From Oegoconia quadripuncta (taxonomy: Eukaryota > Arthropoda > Insecta > Lepidoptera > Autostichidae): a stretch of 64,000 nucleotides of DNA. Positions 23,801 to 26,800 of this stretch are shown piece after piece; position 1 is the first letter of the stretch, and each line of letters opens with the position of its first letter. Both the position numbers and the translations under genes were made by a program. Under the pieces are notes generated by a model that was not told where the DNA came from, made no database searches, and saw only the letters and a list, made by a program, of their open reading frames with translations. Location of the stretch: the NCBI GenBank assembly GCA_949316235.1, contig OX438741.1:20833124-20897123 (forward strand), read 5' to 3'.

Positions 23801-26800
23801 CTAATAAGTGAAACATGCCATTTAATGTGGTGATCACTACGAAAGGACTGAGTGAAAGATGCCGTTTTATTGCGGTGATCACTACCAATAGATTACATGA
23901 AATATGCTGTTATATTGCAGTGATCAGTCACCACTCGTAACGTAGTGAAATATGCCGTCTCTTGCGGTGATCACCATTTAATTAGGGCTAAGTATGTTAT
24001 TGTAGTTTAGTAGAGCTAAAAAAAAAATAATGTTTAGGGAAGCGATACATCGTGTAATTCAGTATGGCCGATGCAATTGAATATTATAAGTAGATATAAT
24101 CAACAACAGCCTGCAGAACACTGCACTCATCGCATGATTTACATCGCTCCTCATTGAGATCCTGCAACAAGTGCTGTACTCTCCTACCATGAATATAACA
24201 TCGACACTTAAATGGTCTGAGACGTTCACAACTAAGCTAAAATATCATATTATATTTTCAGGTATCCCAGAAATCGACAGACAGTAGCCACTTTCAGTAG
24301 TTCGAAGGATGACCCAAGGGATGACAAAATTCCGCTGCTAAAATTTCTATCTCCGACATCACCAACTCGATAAGAATTTTACTTAGTAGAAAACGAACTA
24401 GGCCAACAGTAATAAGGCCTCTTCCTTATTTTCCCCTTTTTTATAATCTTAATTGAAAACAATTTCTTTTGATTTTTGTTTAAGTTGGTTTTAATTGTAT
24501 CCAGGTTATCAATCAATATCGGATGTATTTTTTTACTTTCAAATGTTAAATACGATTTTCTTTTTACAACTCTATTGTTCCGTATAGGGTCATACAAGCT
24601 CGAATGGCCGAACCGGAATAGAGACATTCCGTTAACAGGACGGCCGTCTGTTAGCGTTAGCAGTGTTTAATCGTATTTTTATATTTCCAGGATTATTTTA
24701 AACTCAGTTTCTTTAAATATTACTAAAATTGCATAATAATCTACAATTAAAAGTCGATACAACGTGAGACCGCAACATCGATACTGTAAGGGAAGGCCAT
24801 TCGAGTGACAGCTGCGCGTGAAGCAGGATATATTGATTGTGTGCTGTTTTCGAAAATATTCAAAAATTGTATTGAGTGCTAATAAAGGTTGTAACGATAT
24901 CATACATCTAATATTTCATTTACGGAGCATCTTGGTATACGCTAATAATATACAAATGAAAATGGCGGAGGAACGAAAGAAAAAGCTTGCTCGGCTCGAT
25001 TTAGTCGGTCGGTCGATGCCGCGTTGTCATGCAGCTCGCACCCACGAGAAGATGCAGACGTTGTCTCCCTTGCTCCTTGTCAACGGTGTTCTATTGTGAC
25101 GTGTGAATCTTGCGTCGCTTTTGTCTTGCGTCGTTAGAGTGAGACATACGAAAATTGTGTTTCGTTTCGTGCCGCGCTCTTGATGTGGGACGTATATATT
25201 GCGTCCCGCTTGTTCTTGCGACGAAGCTGTCGATTGCTCTCTGCTGACGCGTTGCGCTCACGTGTTAGCGCGGGAAGTCGAGAAGTCTGGCAACGTTGCA
25301 CGAAGATATCGTGGTTAGCCGCGCGCGCGAGAATTTTTGGCGCTGCACGAGACACGTTTGCTTAGCTCGAACAAAATAAAAATGGCGTCTTGCTCTGGTA
25401 TCTTCAAGATATTGCGGCGATGATAGTTGTGGCCCTTGACTCGCACTACGATTTCTTCTTTTAACGAGGAGGACCATGTAGAATAGTGGACTGTATTTTT
25501 TACTTAACTTTAGGTCTGGTGCTTGCGTAGTACTAGTAAAACCACAATTATTTTTATTCGACGTATATTTGCACTGAAAGGTACAGAGAGCAGAGAGAGA
25601 GATATTGCCACACTACAAAAATAAGGTAACTAAATTAGTGTTGCCATCGCAACAAATAGATCGTATAAACTTAGCGCGATTGGCCCCCAGGACTCCGTAT
25701 AATAAATGTTCAAATAGAAAGTACAATCTTTTAAATATAAGGCGTCACATACAATATTTTTTTTTTAGACTATTTAGAGACACCAACATTACTTACAGTT
25801 TCCTACGATTCGTAAACTTTATGTTGTTCTCATAGAGCCACGGTTAAAGGCAGGTACAATCACCAATTTCTTAGTTATGATCCAACACTTTCGTTCCAGT
25901 ATTCCGAAAACAAGAGCTACTGTGAGGACCTAACGGAGGGCAAGTTCAGCTTCCCCATCATACATGCCATCAGAGAACACCAGGGCGATAACCAAGTGCT
26001 TCGTATCCTTTACAAATCCGTCACCATCAACACAATTTTCATTGTATAACGCTTCTGACGCCAGTGACGCTGCCGCCCATCGTTGGCTTCCACGGTCAGA
26101 GGCATCATCGTCGTCAGTCTGTAAATATCAACTGCTTATAAAGTACAGTCAAAAATGCTTTATTTTGTAGGTGCACAGAGTACACTTAAAATAGTCCATT
26201 TTACATTTTTTAAGCTACTGTTTGTTCAAAATGCAATTTTCCCCTGAGAAGAACAAGCAAGAAACTCGAAGGGTTTGCTCTTTTAAAATCAGGCTTTGAT
26301 TTTACATAAAGATTTTTATATTACAAAAAGGTTTTTATATTTCATTATTAATTGTGAAATAACCTGGCATGCGAATGATCTGATTATGTCCAGGTATGAT
26401 TATGATCTAAATAGTCCGATATTTAATAATATGCTTTGTTAATAAGTTTCTGTTTTATAGTATCTTTAAATTTATTGAGAGGAAGATTTTGTATATCAAC
26501 TGGAACCTTGTAAGACTCTTTTCCTTTCGAGTGACTTACTCTTAACTACCGCCGTTAAACATCCAAAACCCACTTTAATTCTTTTATGCACAACGGGATA
26601 GCGCTTGAACTCAGTCACACCTGATGTTCAGTGAAGATGAGGCCGAAGGTGAAGGCGACTGACCCGGAAACACCATCTTATTTGGGGGACTGTCATTTTG
26701 AGAATATATCAACCGCCTCCGTGGCTCAATGTAAACAACATTGGGTTTACGATTCGGAGGTCGTGGGTTCAATCCCCGGCGGGGTACATGTTTAAGTACT

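Larger units (their letters stand above)
16946..24947 (+). mobile_element. Ty3/gypsy LTR retrotransposon, full length, nested in BEL
   Basis: 8002-bp plus-strand element with 299-bp LTRs (16946-17244 and 24649-24947) that look identical by eye, including over the same 74-codon shadow ORF. LTR ends TGTTAGCG..CGCTAATA are near-perfect inverted repeats. Target duplication ATAT. Layout: LTR, 1.4-kb leader with a SINE-like segment, a single 1621-codon Gag-Pol ORF, a 1.1-kb 3' region with a tandem array, LTR. No env ORF is present. It interrupts the leader of the BEL element. Confidence 0.93.
11443..25654 (-). mobile_element. BEL/Pao LTR retrotransposon, full length, interrupted by a gypsy element
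   Basis: Minus-strand element bounded by 178-bp direct LTRs (11443-11620 and 25477-25654) that appear identical by eye and start/end TG..CA. The target duplication is AATAG on both sides. One long ORF (11670-16856) encodes Gag-protease-RT-RNase H-integrase. A purine-rich GAGAGGCGGCA on the minus strand next to the 3' LTR fits a polypurine tract; sequence next to the 5' LTR begins TGG, as expected of a tRNA primer site. The 5' leader is split by the gypsy element, leaving 16857-16945 and 24952-25476. Without the gypsy insert the element would be about 6.2 kb. Confidence 0.93.

Noticed and set aside
23517..24648. Possible env gene in the gypsy 3' region
   Set aside because: No ORF with signal peptide or membrane segment; the region is a tandem array and AT-rich UTR.
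26708..26790. tRNA gene-like sequence with A and B boxes
   Set aside because: Continues into the S1 SINE body and tail, is repeated several times, and does not form a proper tRNA; it is a SINE head. The same applies to the S2, S3 and S4 heads.
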